Notes: generated by a model not told the origin, from the letters alone. A stretch of DNA of 64,000 nt from Aphis gossypii (GCF_020184175.1 NC_065532.1:34968001-35032000), one strand, 5' to 3'. Shown: positions 11,801-26,500, counted from the first letter of the stretch. A program made the numbers and translations.

Positions 11801-14800
11801 TTAAAAAAAAGTTAATCTTTATTTCACCAAATTATAAAAATATAGATACTTGAAATTATTAAAAAAAAAAATATGTATAAAAATATTATCACTTCTGTTA
11901 GCAAAATTTTTATTTTTTTCTTAGTTTATAATATTATTTATTATTTATTTTTAAAATTTAATTAAAAACATTTTGAAAAACAAAATTGTATTAATGTATG
12001 CAGCGCTTTTGCCTGTTATTGTCTTCTATAATACCTATCTGTATTAAACCTTATACTTAATATTGATCACAAATCATTAAGAGTTAAAAATTAAAACGTA
12101 TGATAAAATTCATAAGAAAGAGAAATAAATTTTTAACTAGTCGTTAAAAATTGAATTATTACGTTTAGAATTTAAACACAATAGTAATATTACATTATTC
12201 CGAATGATATTGTAATAAAAATGTTGTGATATAAATATCACATAATAAATTTATTTTATCTTGTCCATGTAGTTTTTTAGCAATATATTATATGTATATA
12301 ATTGTATTATTATATATGGGTATTTAGACCTTTATAAATGAGAACTAGCAGGAAAAAAGTATTTTGTATTATACTAGTTGCAAATTTTGATTGAATTAGA
12401 AAAAAAATTGATCAATTGAGTACAATTTTTCAAATTTGGTGGAATAGAAAATGATATTATTTTGACGATTTACGGCTCTGCTTTATTATTCCCATTTACT
12501 TGAAAATTATTTATTCGAGTTGAGTACGCAGTTCGCAATGAGTCTATAGGCTATAGATCGTGGGACGCGTTTTGATGTTTAGGACATTTAAATTACTGTG
12601 CACGACGAGTAAATAAAGGTGCTTGAGCGGAGAGCATATAGTATTAAATGTGACACTAAATCGAGTCCTACGTTGACGTTAATCGGCATTTAAATAAAAT
12701 AAAAATGGTTTGGTAAAATATTTCGCCCAGTTATTTTTTCGACGTTTACTGAACATCTCGAATCTTGATAAATGAGTGCGTGTTTTTCAATATTTTGTTT
12801 AGCGGTAACGTACACGTACACTCTTGTATTAAATACAGAAACACATTGTTTGCAATAAGAATATGCTATTATAATATGATGGTAGGCGAGAAAACATCCA
12901 CAATTATGATAATATACGTAATACGTATCAAGAGAGTTATATTATAATGTCTAAAGTTGTATAACCTTGTGGCCGTTTATGTGTATCTATAAATTATATA
13001 TTTTATTACAAGCGACATGATTTCACGGGATACTGAGTGAGCATAATAACATTATATTTGTGTCAACCGAAGATGTTATAGATGTCTTATCACAGTCTCC
13101 TAGACTATTGATCTCGTTATACTCGTGTCTTATACATGTAAGTATATTATATTACATTTACCGTACTTCTTACCTCCTCGTCCTGCGAGAAAATCCTTAA
13201 TACGCTTCTATAGAGCTGTTCAGAGAAGTATAATATATAATATTATATTATCGTCACGTCGGCGAAGCATTTAATTATTATTAACGTCTAAAACGTGTGT
13301 TTACACCTATTGTCTGCTGACTGAATTCGTCAATCACCTACACCGAGGCCTATAATTATTTTAACATATATTCGTTTGAAACTATGCAAGGGTTAGGCGG
13401 GTTTTTTGTGACGTATTTTGTTGATTATTTGGTCGAAATTTTAGAGTGCCTAAAATAAAAATTTTATACAAAATATAAAATAATTATTTTATCTAAACTC
13501 AATATTGTATACCTATTGTTTGTATTAACGAGAATTCTATTTGTTTGGCGCTAAAGTGCCCCTCTATAGACCTTTCTGGAATATATTTGAGAGTCGAATT
13601 ATACCTATAGGCAATTTCGTCCAATAATGAAAACCATGATTTGTATTATCTGTAATATCATTGGCCACAGCGGTGATGTCCGTAAATATAGATTTTCGTG
13701 CCAATAAGCTATATATATAAATAATTTAAACTTTAACAAACGTTTACTCAAACATGATTTCCAGGAAGATTTATCGTGTTGTAAAATGAGTGTTCGATTA
13801 GGTTAACATGTACGTATAAAATGGTCTCTTTGTCTATTATAATAATTATCGTTGATGTTGATTTTATACAAAAAACAAAATATCTCGTTTAGATTCAGTT
13901 TGTAATCCGTTTATATTATCGAAAAACTAGGCTATAGGTCACAGAGTTTGGTACACACTAGGCTGGGGATGTTGTATAATGTATAATGACGCCGATAGGG
14001 GCGTGCATTATTTATTGGAAGTGCATTAGAAGAAAAGGATAACATTAATAGTATTTCGTACTTTTTAAAATGGCGGTAGTTGTAATACATAATTTAAAAT
14101 ATACTATGAACTTAGAAATATAAGTAGTATATTATAATGTTTTATTTGTTTTTTGTAGTATGATAAAATTTACTTATAATTTTTTTTTATAGCGTGTAAA
14201 GGAGACCCTATATAGGCAACATCATTTACATGGTGTATTGTTGTAAATAAACCAATTGCTCTCATTACGTCATGATATTTTGTTGTGAACTTGAACTAGA
14301 ACTAGAAATTCGATGCGAAAATTTTAAACCAGTCCGTGTCTGTCATGTTATTAAGTAATCGGTTTATTCAACTATTATATAATAATCGATTTGCAGATAA
14401 ATTATATTTATATCTATATTATCATTCTTGTTTGCATAAATTAGGTTTATATTTTACCTACTTTTGTACATACGTATACATTATAAATATAACTTTGATA
14501 ATGATTATCGTATTGAAATTAATACTTGTAATATAAGATGAGCTATCGGATTCTGGAATCCCAATAATCTTGACATTATTGGGGTTCCTAGATTCAAAAA
14601 TATTATATGCTACCCAAGGAAATTACGTATTATATTTTCTAGTAATAACATAACTTATTTGTAAGTTATTTATGTAACTTAAAGAATATTTTGTAAATGT
14701 TTTCTGCTAATGTAATTAAAAAATGTATGAATAAATTCTTTATTTATCATAGGTATATACAATCCAAATAATCTATCTGATATTAAGAATGGAATAAAAT

Positions 14801-16286
14801 AACCATAATTATGTCTATACTAATGTAGTTATTATACAAAAAAGTGAATTAACACAAAAATAGAGGAATAGTTTATAATTATATTAAATTGGATGATCTT
14901 TACATAAAAAAATGTCGTACGATAAAAATTTCCATTTATTGTATTCATACGAGTTTTTACAGGATAATATAATCATTTATCATCACGTATAGGCTTATTT
15001 GGAGTTTTATATCTCTTGGTCAGAAAAAAATTAATCACATATTATATTACCTATATGTTACGTTGAAAATTTTGATATGATGGAAAGACAATTGTTTATT
15101 TGAGTAAATTTTTAAACTTTGTGGAATTGGGATAGACGTTTTGGTGGTAGATAACCGCAGTATTGGTTTTTACTCGCGTTTTTGATCTATTACTCTTGTT
15201 TACTTATTGAGTATTATAAAGTTAAATATTACATTAATTCAGGTTCAATTTTAGAATAAATCGATATTAACGCTAAAATTGGATATCAATCAACATTGAA
15301 TCTTGATTCTATTTTTATAATTAACGTTTTATCACCAATAACCAGATTTCAATACTCGGAAAATTCAGATATTCTTAGATCTATAAAACGATATCGAGTA
15401 CTTTTTTTTTTTTTTGCGAAGCTTTTCAGCGTACTCAATTTAGCGACTGTAGCTATAAACACGTGTTATTAGTGCCGTCGGTATAATATTATTTGTATAA
15501 TATCGTGTTATTTAACGTCGACGAATTTCAAACAACCATTCCAAATCGACACGAACCAATATACATTATGTGTATACATACTAAATATACACGCGAAATA
15601 CGTCGTGTCAATGGCACCACCAACACGTGCAGTGGTACTGCCCGCGGCGGACTCGTTATTATTTCTATAATATTACACTCGTCGGTTGTGACTTGTGAAG
15701 TTTGAATATTGAGCGGTATTGCCGCGTTAGTTAACATGGCGTAATAAATATGCTCAAGCATCGTGGATGTTGCATACGTTTGCGTAATTATTAATCCGTT
15801 ATTTTGCCCGTTGCCGGCGATTCGATTCGAAAGAAAACCATATTTTTATATATAGTTCAACGTGTATTCGCGTACTCACTCCAACGCGTGAACGAGACTT
15901 CTATAGAATAACTTTTTAGTCAAAACATGTATAGCTTTTTTCTTATAAATCGTCTTTCTTTTTATGCCCTAATAGCCTATAAATATTTTTAATCCGTTGT
16001 GCAAGACAATAAAAACATTTTATTTATATTTAACTTACTCGACGATAACCGCACGTGGGTAAATTATGCGATAAAAAAACTATTAAACGCACCTTATTAC
16101 ACCCAACCCGCCATGAAAAATTCTTAAATATGTAAAATAATTTTTTTGTTAGAATTCTTTGTGCTTTAATGGATGTATTCGTATAATATTAATTTGCGGA
16201 AACCAAATACGGATATAATATAATATAATAAACTGTAACAACTGTTAGGTATATAATATAAGTCCTACACCCTGCTTATATTATAC
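11801..16286. other. AT-rich non-coding stretch
   Basis: Mostly TA-rich. About 12530-13000 and 15480-15880 are somewhat richer in CG, and the latter has overlapping open frames on both strands (15493-15705 + and 15528-15761 -), the usual sign of stop-poor composition rather than a gene. An imperfect hairpin lies at 14548-14595 and a 14-base T run at 15402-15415. No gene is supported. Confidence 0.5.
14548..14595. repeat. imperfect inverted repeat (hairpin)
   Basis: Two arms of about 20 bases (gattctggaatcccaataat and its near reverse complement ending gggttcctagattc) pair with about three mismatches around an 8-base loop. The sequence is less AT-rich than its surroundings, so the symmetry is not trivial. 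The stem is short for an animal pre-miRNA. It could be a tiny inverted-repeat element. Confidence 0.5.
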
Positions 16287-16547
16287 TTATTGTGCTTTAT
16301 TATGCCGGATAAGACCTGAATCACCGTCCCGGCTAAAACTTGCAACGATCATGCACAAGTTCCAGGGAATTAAATTTGTGCTAGAACAAACATGCAATAT
16401 TTTTTCCCCAACGTCGACGTCAAAAACAATAATACGCGCGGAGCATGCTGTGTAACCCTGAAGCTTTATGGTCATTGTAGATTTATGTCCAGTCGCGCTT
16501 CCGTCTGCCTTTAACCCTACAACACCAACACCCTTAAAACACCCCAA
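16287..16547 (-). CDS. coding-like open frame, product unknown
   Basis: This is an 86-codon frame (88 codons stop to stop) confined to an isolated GC-richer patch in AT-rich DNA. The peptide is compositionally balanced, with Gly/Asp/Val-rich stretches (IIVFDVDVGEKILHVC in the middle, ending SRDGDSGLIRHNKAQ), unlike the Tyr/Ile/Asn-rich chance frames elsewhere. It begins at a TTG codon shortly after a TAG; the first ATG (MTIKLQGY) is about 24 codons in. Acceptor-like tracts (gtgttggtgttgtag, then ttaaaggcag) lie near its 5' end, so a terminal exon is possible. No signal peptide, membrane segment or known motif was recognised. It may equally be a gene remnant. Confidence 0.3.
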   Translation of the reverse strand: MGCFKGVGVVGLKADGSATGHKSTMTIKLQGYTACSARIIVFDVDVGEKILHVCSSTNLIPWNLCMIVASFSRDGDSGLIRHNKAQ

Positions 16548-16751
16548 GCCCTAGTGACACTTCCTATTCTATTTTCGTTTATATACTCGTATATTATTAT
16601 TATATTTCCGCAACCATAATACCGCTGAAGGCTTGACGATATTTTATATTATAATAACAAATTATATAATTGACATTATTATTTTTTGTTTAAATTTTAT
16701 ATTATTTTATTATATTATAGGTACCTATATAATATTATTACCATTGGTACA

Positions 16752-16769
16752 TTTTTTTTTTTTTTTTTT
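16752..16769. repeat. poly(T) run
   Basis: Eighteen consecutive T. Confidence 0.9.
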
Positions 16770-18400
16770 AGAACGTTGAGTTTTGGACACGATAGGTTGT
16801 AGAATAATGATTCAGCCATTAACCAATAGGTAGGTATACTTGTTTAATATTTATTTACGAACATATTTAGGATTTATTGTAAAATTCGTACAAATATATA
16901 GATAATTTTATAAATTAAGTTTTTAAATAGAACTAAAAATAAGTTTGAAATAGATGTTACATTTAATTTAATATTTGTTACAATTACAAATTAATGCGAC
17001 TGTTGTATTAACTAACATTTTTAAAATATCGTATAGTTATCAATTTCGTCAGACAGATTTCTTTCAAGTTTCAATATTTAAAATATATAAATCACTAAAT
17101 CTATTTCGTATCATAGTAGACCTTTTATAAACTATTATCCTACTTATACATGAAAAGGTCAAGAGGTCGCCCAAATAAATTCGTATTTACATAAGTTCCT
17201 ATAAGTTTGTGTGAGAACTTTTTCTCATAGGATTGCTTGAAATACATTTGGAGCATATATATTATGTCCTCCTAGCCCTTTCTAGTTAAACCAATGGTTA
17301 TATTATAGACACCTTATACCGTTTAAGCTACAGTGATTTCTGATTACAGTAAACGACGAAATAAGAAGGAATAAGGATTAATATGTATTTGTTCAATTAA
17401 TGCTGACTGTTTGTGAGTTGTGTATTGTGTGTATTTATTATTTAACATTATTCTACATTTCTACGAAATAATATACGCGCACACACGTACATGGTATATA
17501 TAAATTATAAATATTACACTTGTATAAACATGATGTACCTATTCGTTGAGATAACGTTGAATACAATATGCTCTTGAGTGCGTTAATAAAATGTCAATTA
17601 TTGTTGTATTAAGTTCTAAGCTCATAAAACGGGTAGCTGATTCTCAATGAATTGGAAATTCTAGGAATTGTGTTTTGTCCCTCTCTGTTCATATTACATC
17701 TTATTTTAATTACATTTTATTTCAACGAAACAACAGTTTTTCAGGACAATAAAGATAAACTATCCAGTTTCTGACAAACACTACCGTGGATAGACAACAA
17801 CAATAATCATTGTTTTGTTATTAAATTAAAATGTGCAAGACCATACAGATTTGTTGGTGACTGATGGTGCAAGAATGGTTGTATTGAGCTGAATAATTCG
17901 AGAGGATTTTATAAACTTTTCTATTCTTTAACGCAAAAGCCGAACAAGAAAAAGCGAACTATCATATATATAATTTTTTTTATTTTTTTTTATGATTGAT
18001 GACAATAAAATATAATATATTCTACCCTGAATAATATTCCGTACGTTGTAAAAGTGGGAAAATTATTTGACGAACTGTATTTTAATTTTCGTAATTTAAA
18101 TTTTAAACTAATATAGTAATATAGTTTAATTCGAAGATAAGAAATTATTACCCAATCACCATGTGCCTATAGCAATGAACGTTAAAGTTTCAAATTTAAT
18201 TACCTGCGCATTGTTTGTTTATATCTAGGTAATGTCTAAATAAAGATAGACTAACATAATAATGATTACATTTCCATGCGATCGTATATCAAATAATTTG
18301 CATAGCTTATTTGATTAAAATATACGAGTATTGATTTAATAACACGCGTGTCGAGAAACGTGATGGAAATGCAAATTTAAAGATAATAAGTATCTAAAAA

Positions 18401-18422
18401 AATAATAATAATAATAATAATA
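18401..18422. repeat. (AAT)7 microsatellite
   Basis: Seven AAT units, directly visible. Confidence 0.9.
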
Positions 18423-19708
18423 AACTTAAAGTATACTATAATATATATATTATATACCTATACAACGTATATTATAATATTTTCATTTTAAATATATTTT
18501 GAAAGTCATACCGTAAAAATGAGTCTTATGCATGTATTTATATATTTAAAACTCTATCATGGCAAATACAATTTACTTCTACAAGTTTATTATTAAATGC
18601 GATAAAAGTCTAATTCTTATATAATATTATTAAATAGTAAATAATATATTATATTATGTAGGACTATAGAAATCAGAACAGTTTGAAATCGAATAACAGT
18701 ATTAGTTTTGAAATTAAAATACTATTTTATTAGATGTTAGATAGTAATGATTTTTGTGCTTGTCAGTTAAAGCAGTTGGGTATTATAATACTATGGAATA
18801 ATAGCTATAAACACCAAACAGTTTTGTTAAATATTTGAATAAAAGTATTTATAATAAATACCGTCTTAGACTTTTTTGTCGAAACACATTTTAAAATTCT
18901 AAATAATTATACTTATTAGTAACATTTTAGTTATTTTTTGATATTCATTATATTATTTTATTTGTGATTTAATTCAAATTAATATAAATGGAATTGAATA
19001 TTTATTTATTTTATATTTCATTTACAACCGTTTATTGTTAATTGATATATTTTAAAATAAAAATATAATAAAATGATAAAGGTTTTTTTATTTTTTAACA
19101 TAAAATTATGTAGATTTTATAAAGTTTTAATGATTTTTAATGATATTATAACTTATTAATAACAAAATAAATTTTCTTACCTAGTAGTACAATTAAATAA
19201 GCTAAATTAAAAAAGTATTTTGATAGTTGCTAAGTATTTGTTCTTAAAAGTAGGTACCTATATAAAATATTTTATGAATTAATATGTATAAATGTTGTAT
19301 ACATTGTATATCATATTAAAGGTATATAATCAACTCAATAGTAATGAGTAAAAACTGTTTCTCAATCGATTGATTAACTCACAATACTATAATGTTTTAA
19401 TTATTTAGATATAAACATTACCATAATACTTACCATCGTTGACTATCGGTTAGTGTATGTGATTAAAAATGCATATTATTATAGGAATTTTAGTAAGCTA
19501 TTATTTTTATGGCGTATTGGTGAAATTTAAAAAACAATTATTCTAAAATAAGAATTAAAAAAAAAATTATAGTAAATCTATATTATGGACATAATAAGAC
19601 ATATTACACAATGTCTCATTATTTGAATGTACTCATTTATATTTTGATATTGGTCGGATGATTGTTAAAATAGAAATTAACTAATTCGTTTTGTTTGGGG
19701 ACAATAAC

Positions 19709-19908
19709 ATAGGCGTCCATAGGCAACATTTTAAGGAGGGAGGTCAAAATAAAAATATTCTCAAATGTAAGATAATTAAGATTTAATGTTATTATCACAT
19801 ATAAATGTAAATATGCCATATTTATGTTCAAGTTTATAATATTTTTTGCTCAGGAGAGTTAAGCAACCCCTACCTAGAATCTTACCCCTCACCCCAATGA
19901 GCGCCCAT
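19709..19908. mobile_element. possible small inverted-repeat element
   Basis: Left end ataggcgtccatagg and right end ccaatgagcgcccat are inverted relatives (about 11 of 15 positions), enclosing about 170 bases. Inside are G-rich (aaggagggaggtc) and C-rich (ttacccctcacccc) flanks that also roughly oppose each other. Such ggcgtccatagg/cctatgggcgcc borders are familiar from insect repeats (memory, not search). Flanking 8-mers match only 5 of 8, so a target duplication is not convincing. Confidence 0.3.
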
Positions 19909-22900
19909 ATTATCACAATAATAACACTGTTAGAACATAATATTTAACAATATTTATGTAGGACCTTATTATATGTATTACGTATAAATATAATATAAAT
20001 ATTACCTATCATAATATAAATATTAAATACCTACTTGCGATATTTTTGTCAACATTGAAATATCATAATTCATGTTTATATTATCAAAAGTCATAAAATC
20101 GTTAAAATCATTAAAATCAGCTCATAAAATAATGGATTATGAACGAAAAATATTAATAAAAAAAAGTGTAATGTAATATTAATAATACCCACACCCACAT
20201 GGTTGTCTGTGGCATCGGACAAGCAAACAAGCTGTAATTTGTACTTCGGAGTGGGATCATTTGTGTGTTAAGTTAAATACTCGACTAGCACATTCCGTTC
20301 GTTCGTGTACGTATCAATTATCTATAATTATTTTTAAAATTAGAATTTAATACTAAGTTTGCAATAATGTTTATAATTTAACGACCCCCGCCAAACGGTT
20401 TTTTTTATAATTTGAACCAGTTATCTATAATAGGGGATTTTTTTCTTTAAGGTAAACAGTATTTATCTTAATACAAGCTACTTGTCCCGTTTTTATAATA
20501 ATATTTTTGATTTGGACACATTATAATATTATTGTCATGGAAATGACTATACAGTATACATTACCTCAAGATCGTTTACACAGCAAAATGTTTTCATTTA
20601 TGCATTAATATTAAAATTATGAGTTCGGAAACTTAAAATTTACAAGGTTAAGTTTAATATATGTTATCCTAAATAATATATACTTTGGAAATTGCAATTT
20701 GCAATTCGTACGACTGTTAAACTTAAATTACAATATTAATACAAAATTACGAATAACATCTATGTTTTCATTATTATTTTCCAGTGGAATTTGTAATATT
20801 ACTATACTCTTTATTCAATGTTATATTAATAGCAAGGTATTTATTACTTATTGAAGTATTGACGATTTGAAGAAACCCGATACATTTCATCATTGTTTAC
20901 GTCGTTCATGGTTTGTAACACAGAAAAAGAAGCATATAACAATGATATTTGCTAAATTAAACAGAACAATTTTATAATCGTAATAATTACTTTATCTATA
21001 GGATGTCTAAGATGAGAAAAATAATTAATTTAAACGTAATATCTATTCTTCTTCAATTTCTAGTAGCTTAACAAAATTTTATAAGTTATAATTAGTTTTT
21101 TTCAGTTACTTTATTTCATATTATGCAGTATACCTAAATACTTTAATATTTTCATGTAATATTGTTTTCAACATACTTTACAAACTAATTATATATAGGC
21201 AAGTTAAAATACGTTAGTATTTTGGTTTTCAATTTTTTTTTCATTCTTATCTGTGTCACACAGAATACTTTATAGTTTATACTCGGAGTTTAGGGGACTT
21301 AATAACTACTAATATTAATTTCATATTGATTATAACTAAGAACATATAACTAGTATTTGTGGTAATAAATTAACTTAGATGATTTTAGTTCTTCAGACAT
21401 CTATAAAACCTATATACTATTCATTTTTTTACTATTAAGTAGCAACATTATATGTAATATAATATGTTCAGTCGTCCAGCATTCGATTTTTAGATTGTTC
21501 ATAGATAATATTTTTAAATATTTTAATAATTATAGTCATTAACTTAAGTCCGATATAACATTATTATGTAATATTTGTGTAATATAGGGTAATTTATAGT
21601 AATGTAATAATATATATTATTAACTCGATTTAATTTACATATTTATTGGGTAAAATATATAACATAATAATTATATTAGTGCAAATATTATTGCAATTAA
21701 TCATATACCTATCTATTTTATTACATATTATAGTGAAATTATATAATGATCTCCAGAGTATACTTATGTGCTGTAAACAATATTAAAGATTTTACATTAG
21801 TTCTAAAAAATCTTACTGTTAAATACAAATTAGTTTGTATTTTCATAAGGTAGTAATTGTTTTTATAATCTCATAAATTAGTAAAATCTATACTCTATTA
21901 TATTTTAAATGTATTCATAAGTATATACAATATTTTATAAGGATAAAAATTATTTGCATTTGCGTATTATATACATATAATATATGTATAAAAATATATA
22001 TTATATGCTTGTATTACTCTCTGTCTTAATATTTTACTTTGGCAAAAACAATTTATGTTTATAGGTACCTCTGAAATTTTGGCATTGTGCCTATGAAAGA
22101 ATAAACTCAAGATAAAATTTTAAAAACACAAAAGAGTGGTTGACTATATTTATATAATTAAATCAGAATATGTATGATCTACATATTAGGGTACATCATC
22201 ATTTAATTATTTTTATCTAAAAATTGCCTAGGTTCAAAAACTTAAATAATCAAATTCTAACATATTAATTTTATTATTAGTATGTTAGTATATATCATGA
22301 ATGTTAATTTTTCAAGTGGTTAATTTATTTTTTTAATGAAATAATTATTGAATCATATTAAATCATATTTAATTATATTTAAGTTATTTTGTATAAAATT
22401 ATAGAGCGATTTACCTACCATGTTTTTCACAATCTGATTTTTGGAATTTTTAAGTATAATTAAAGACCAAATTTTCATATGAATGAGATTTTTATATTAC
22501 TAAAGCCACTAAAAGAGTACAAACTCTCATTTTCATTGAAAATTATTTAGCAAAAAATGTTTACGAACATTTTAATCGATCAAAATCGAAATTCGAATGA
22601 CTAATGAGTAGTTTTGAGTTGTTTGACTTTTTGTATTAAGGATAATATAAATTCCAGTTCATAGGACATAGATTTGGATTATATAAGTGACATGGTAATT
22701 TGAAAATATTACTAATATAATATATTAATCCATCGATACATTTTATTCTTTATAAAAAAGTTCTATGTATAATAAATAAGAAACTATACATTGAAACTTG
22801 AAAAATGGCAGATGCTTTATGTATATTATTAAATATACCGATACATTTACTATACAAATATCAGGATAGAAGTTGTTATTTTATAAATTGATAAAAAATA

Positions 22901-23244
22901 GTTATAACGGGCTCAAAATTATACTGAAAATGGGTGTTCTAAAATTGTATATATTTATTTGTCGGTTAAAAAATAAGTATACGAAATACTCTAAAAAAAA
23001 TTAAATCCACCGTACTTCAACTCTTGTTCCTTCTATAAATTTTAACAAAGATTCATAAAAAAAAAATCTTGATTAAAATAAATGTTACATTCATTTCAAG
23101 TGTTCGAGTTTTTTTTTTTCATAGCAATATAATATTTATTGTTATAGAATATATTTAAATAGCATGAAAGTTAAAATATTATTTTGATTTTACCAAGGTC
23201 ATATATTTTTACATATATTATTTATCATATTATATTATATATAT
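19909..23244. other. AT-rich non-coding stretch
   Basis: TA-rich DNA with a 20-base near-palindrome at 20688-20707 (gaaattgcaa / tttgcaattc). No gene, RNA or mobile element is supported. Confidence 0.6.
23237..23244. repeat. left target-site duplication candidate
   Basis: ATATATAT directly precedes the element at 23245; 7 of 8 bases match 23520-23527. The AT-rich background makes this only mildly informative. Confidence 0.35.
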
Positions 23245-23519
23245 CTGTGACGTAGCGATGAGGAGGGGGTGGTGTTGTAGGTGTAGTTACACTTACACCC
23301 GACGGCAGACACCACGCTTTTTTACAAGTATAATATAATATAAAATGGCAAAATACGTATTCGTTACAATACAGCCATTAATAAGTAGTAATTATTTTTT
23401 AAAATAAAAGTATTAATATTGAATAATTTAATGTATATTATATTTCTTTTGTCCATTATGTTTGTTATTTTTATAATCAACCCCGTCCACCATATACGAT
23501 ATTTCTGGCTACGTGACTG
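23245..23519. mobile_element. hAT-like non-autonomous element (MITE), 275 bp
   Basis: The left end CTGTGACGTAGC and the right end, read in reverse CAGTCACGTAGCCAG, form a terminal inverted repeat of 12 bases with two mismatches. G-rich sequence follows on the left (gaggagggggtgg) and C-rich on the right (ccccgtccacc), extending the symmetry. The CAGTG(g/a)CGTAGC style of terminus plus 8-bp duplications is typical of hAT-superfamily non-autonomous elements in insects (established knowledge). The flanks ATATATAT and ATATTTAT agree at 7 of 8. There is no transposase frame inside, so it would need a transposase from elsewhere. Confidence 0.5.
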
Positions 23520-23527
23520 ATATTTAT

Positions 23528-26500
23528 GTATGATCATAGTCAAGTCTCAAGTATTTAAAAATGTTTTCATGTTTGACACTCGTTAATAGTATCTAGTGAT
23601 ATATTAATATATTGTAACCACATCCAATGTTGGGTTACTTTGAAACTAAATTATTATGTTAAACAATAGTTAGTATAGTTACGTTTATGTAAGGACGAGT
23701 CTTTCACTTCACCACAGAAATCCTAGTATACATAACAGAATAGTTTATCATTGGGTTTGATTTATGCATTAACTGAGGCTATTATTACAACAGGAAGTTC
23801 TAATTACAAGATGTTGTGTATATTAAAATATTCATATTCCGAGGAAATATTACTTATAATACGTATCAATTTAATCTAATGTTAGTAGTATATCTGTATG
23901 TCACACGAAGTAAAAATGAATTTTTATGGATTATATACTCATTTATACAGTGTCGTACAAAATTGAAAATTTTTTAATAAATATTAAAGTTTATATATGT
24001 ATAGCAAAAACTCTGTTGCATTAAAAAGTTGGCCTATTCTTTTTATTTTGATATACTTATATTTTTTCCATTTATACATGTTCTAAGTTTTTGGTAAACA
24101 CGTAAGAAACATAGTATTATTTTATAAACAATTATATAACATACTCATTATTTAATATCGTTCTTGATGCATTAAAAACTGCATTCGTGACCTGAGAATT
24201 CCGAAAAAATAATATTTAAAATTAAAAACTTTTTGAAAATTTATGAAATTGAACTAAATTTTTATTAAATTAATTAAAAATATATTTTAACAGTCTATTA
24301 ACTATTAATTGTAAAATTAAAATGATAGATATATTTATTCTTGATATTAAACGAATTCGTTGCCAGTTTAACAGTAATTACATATAAAAATACAGAAGAC
24401 AAATTAATATATAAAAGTCACCAATATAATTACTCTATTATTTTATAAAATATAGCATGTTAAAAGTAATGAACTATTCTTAAGTGTTATTTTATAATTT
24501 TGAAAAGATTCTTAAGTCATTTATAGAATAAAAAACTAAACTCTAATAAACAAATCTTTTTCCAAATATGATTTTTCATTACTTTACAATTTTAAATAAT
24601 AAACTACTATCTTATGTCAAGGCAAGTGAAATGAGGCAAATGCCAATACGTAATTATACTTTATATTCTGTCTATTTGTTACGCATTTCTAAGGATCTAA
24701 GGATTATTATATAATGTATATATGTGTATAAATGTGGGCATACTATTTTTATCATTATATTATACAATTCTTCTATATAATATATATTTTATTTTTAACA
24801 TATTTTTTACAACAATAATATACAGCTGAATGGATTTTTTATGAATTCTTTCTTATCCGTTTATATTTAATAGGTAGGTAATTTCCTGTTGTCGAGTCTT
24901 TTTTAGTTATCTTCAAGTAATACTTGTCCTATAAGCATGTATACTACTATATTGATATTATAGTACCTAGATATACATATATATATTTATTTTTTTCTAT
25001 TTTTTTTCTATTATATTATATCATTTTTAATTTTTAGTTAGTATTTTTTTTGTTTTGAAATATTTTATTGAAAAAAATGATGAGTTATTTCTCATAGTGT
25101 TGGAATGCTTTTTTGTTAAATTTGTGAATATTTTAAAATTATATACTAAAAAAAATATTCATGATAATTTGTATATTTATTATATATTATAAATTTACAT
25201 CGATAAAATAAAATGTTATTAGATCACAGACATTTGAATTACTGTTTATGATAAAATTAGGTGTAGTGAATAAATTAATTTTTTCGTTATCACATAGATT
25301 CAAAAATAATGAAATTAAATGCTATGTACATAATCATAAAATGTCTGATAGCTGGTTATTAAAAAAACAATAGAATGTTAGATTACACAAAATTATTTTA
25401 TGTATTATAAAATGATTATGTTAATTTATCACGTCCTGTTATTTAATCATTTTCAAATAGTTGTGAAACATGTTTGAAAAAAATGAAATTTCTCCCTAAA
25501 CAAAATATGTAGTTATAAAACTTATATCTTTAATGAAATAATTGCTTGCTACAGGTCAATTTAATCGCCATAATATAGTATTGAAATAACGATGGGTGTA
25601 GATATATATTAAATTACCTCTTAAATTTTCAAAAAAAAAAAAAAAATGTTTACTTCTTTTTATGCTTTGAAAAACGTGTTTAAAATTTAATTTCAAAAAT
25701 TACATAATTTCTAAAGAAATATTGTATAATTTGTGTTATGAATAAAAATCACTGTAAACATAACAAAATATACAACTTTGGATTTTATGCCTGTGTAACA
25801 CGCTTCATGTATAGGTAATATTGTTATTTATGCCATTAGCAAAATTATGAATCCACGGCGTCTTAAATAGGCTATTTAGCTACGCATATTATAGTATGTT
25901 ACTTTTATGACTAGGGAGCTCATTTTTACAATATAATATCATACTATAATTTTTTTTTTTTAATATATTTTAATAATAAAATTATGATTACATAATGATG
26001 TAAAACATTCTGCAGTACACATAAACAATTTAAAGGCATAAATGATATGTTTTTATATTATTGCACGTAAAAGTATTTATATTACAACTGATTCTAGAAT
26101 TGAATACATTTTTTTTCTTTAAATTAATAATATTGAGTTTTTAAGTTTTTAAAATGCAGCCCCTAATTCAACGGTACTTAAGTCCCTAAGTGCTAAATGT
26201 TATTTGTAGGTATTCGAATAAGTATTAAAAGTTTTCCTTACATTTCTTGTTATGGTTATATTATTTGTATTAATTGAAGTAAAATAAATGCGGTAACGTT
26301 TCCATATAATTTGTTTAAATCATTCGAGCAAGTATAAGTGATTGGTATCAAATGTCAATAAAGCTAAAAAGTGGAAAACTTAAGCGCAATAAAGTAAAAG
26401 TCTTGAAACTAATTTTTCGTTTAATTTTGGATGGCTTAACAAGCAATAGTTTCAAGGTTTGACATAATTTAGATGTCTAAATTTTTTAATTAATCGTTAA

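Larger units (their letters stand above)
16548..19708. other. AT-rich non-coding stretch
   Basis: TA-rich DNA containing an 18-base T run (16752-16769) and an AAT microsatellite (18401-18422). I see no coding segment, RNA gene or complete mobile element. Confidence 0.6.
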
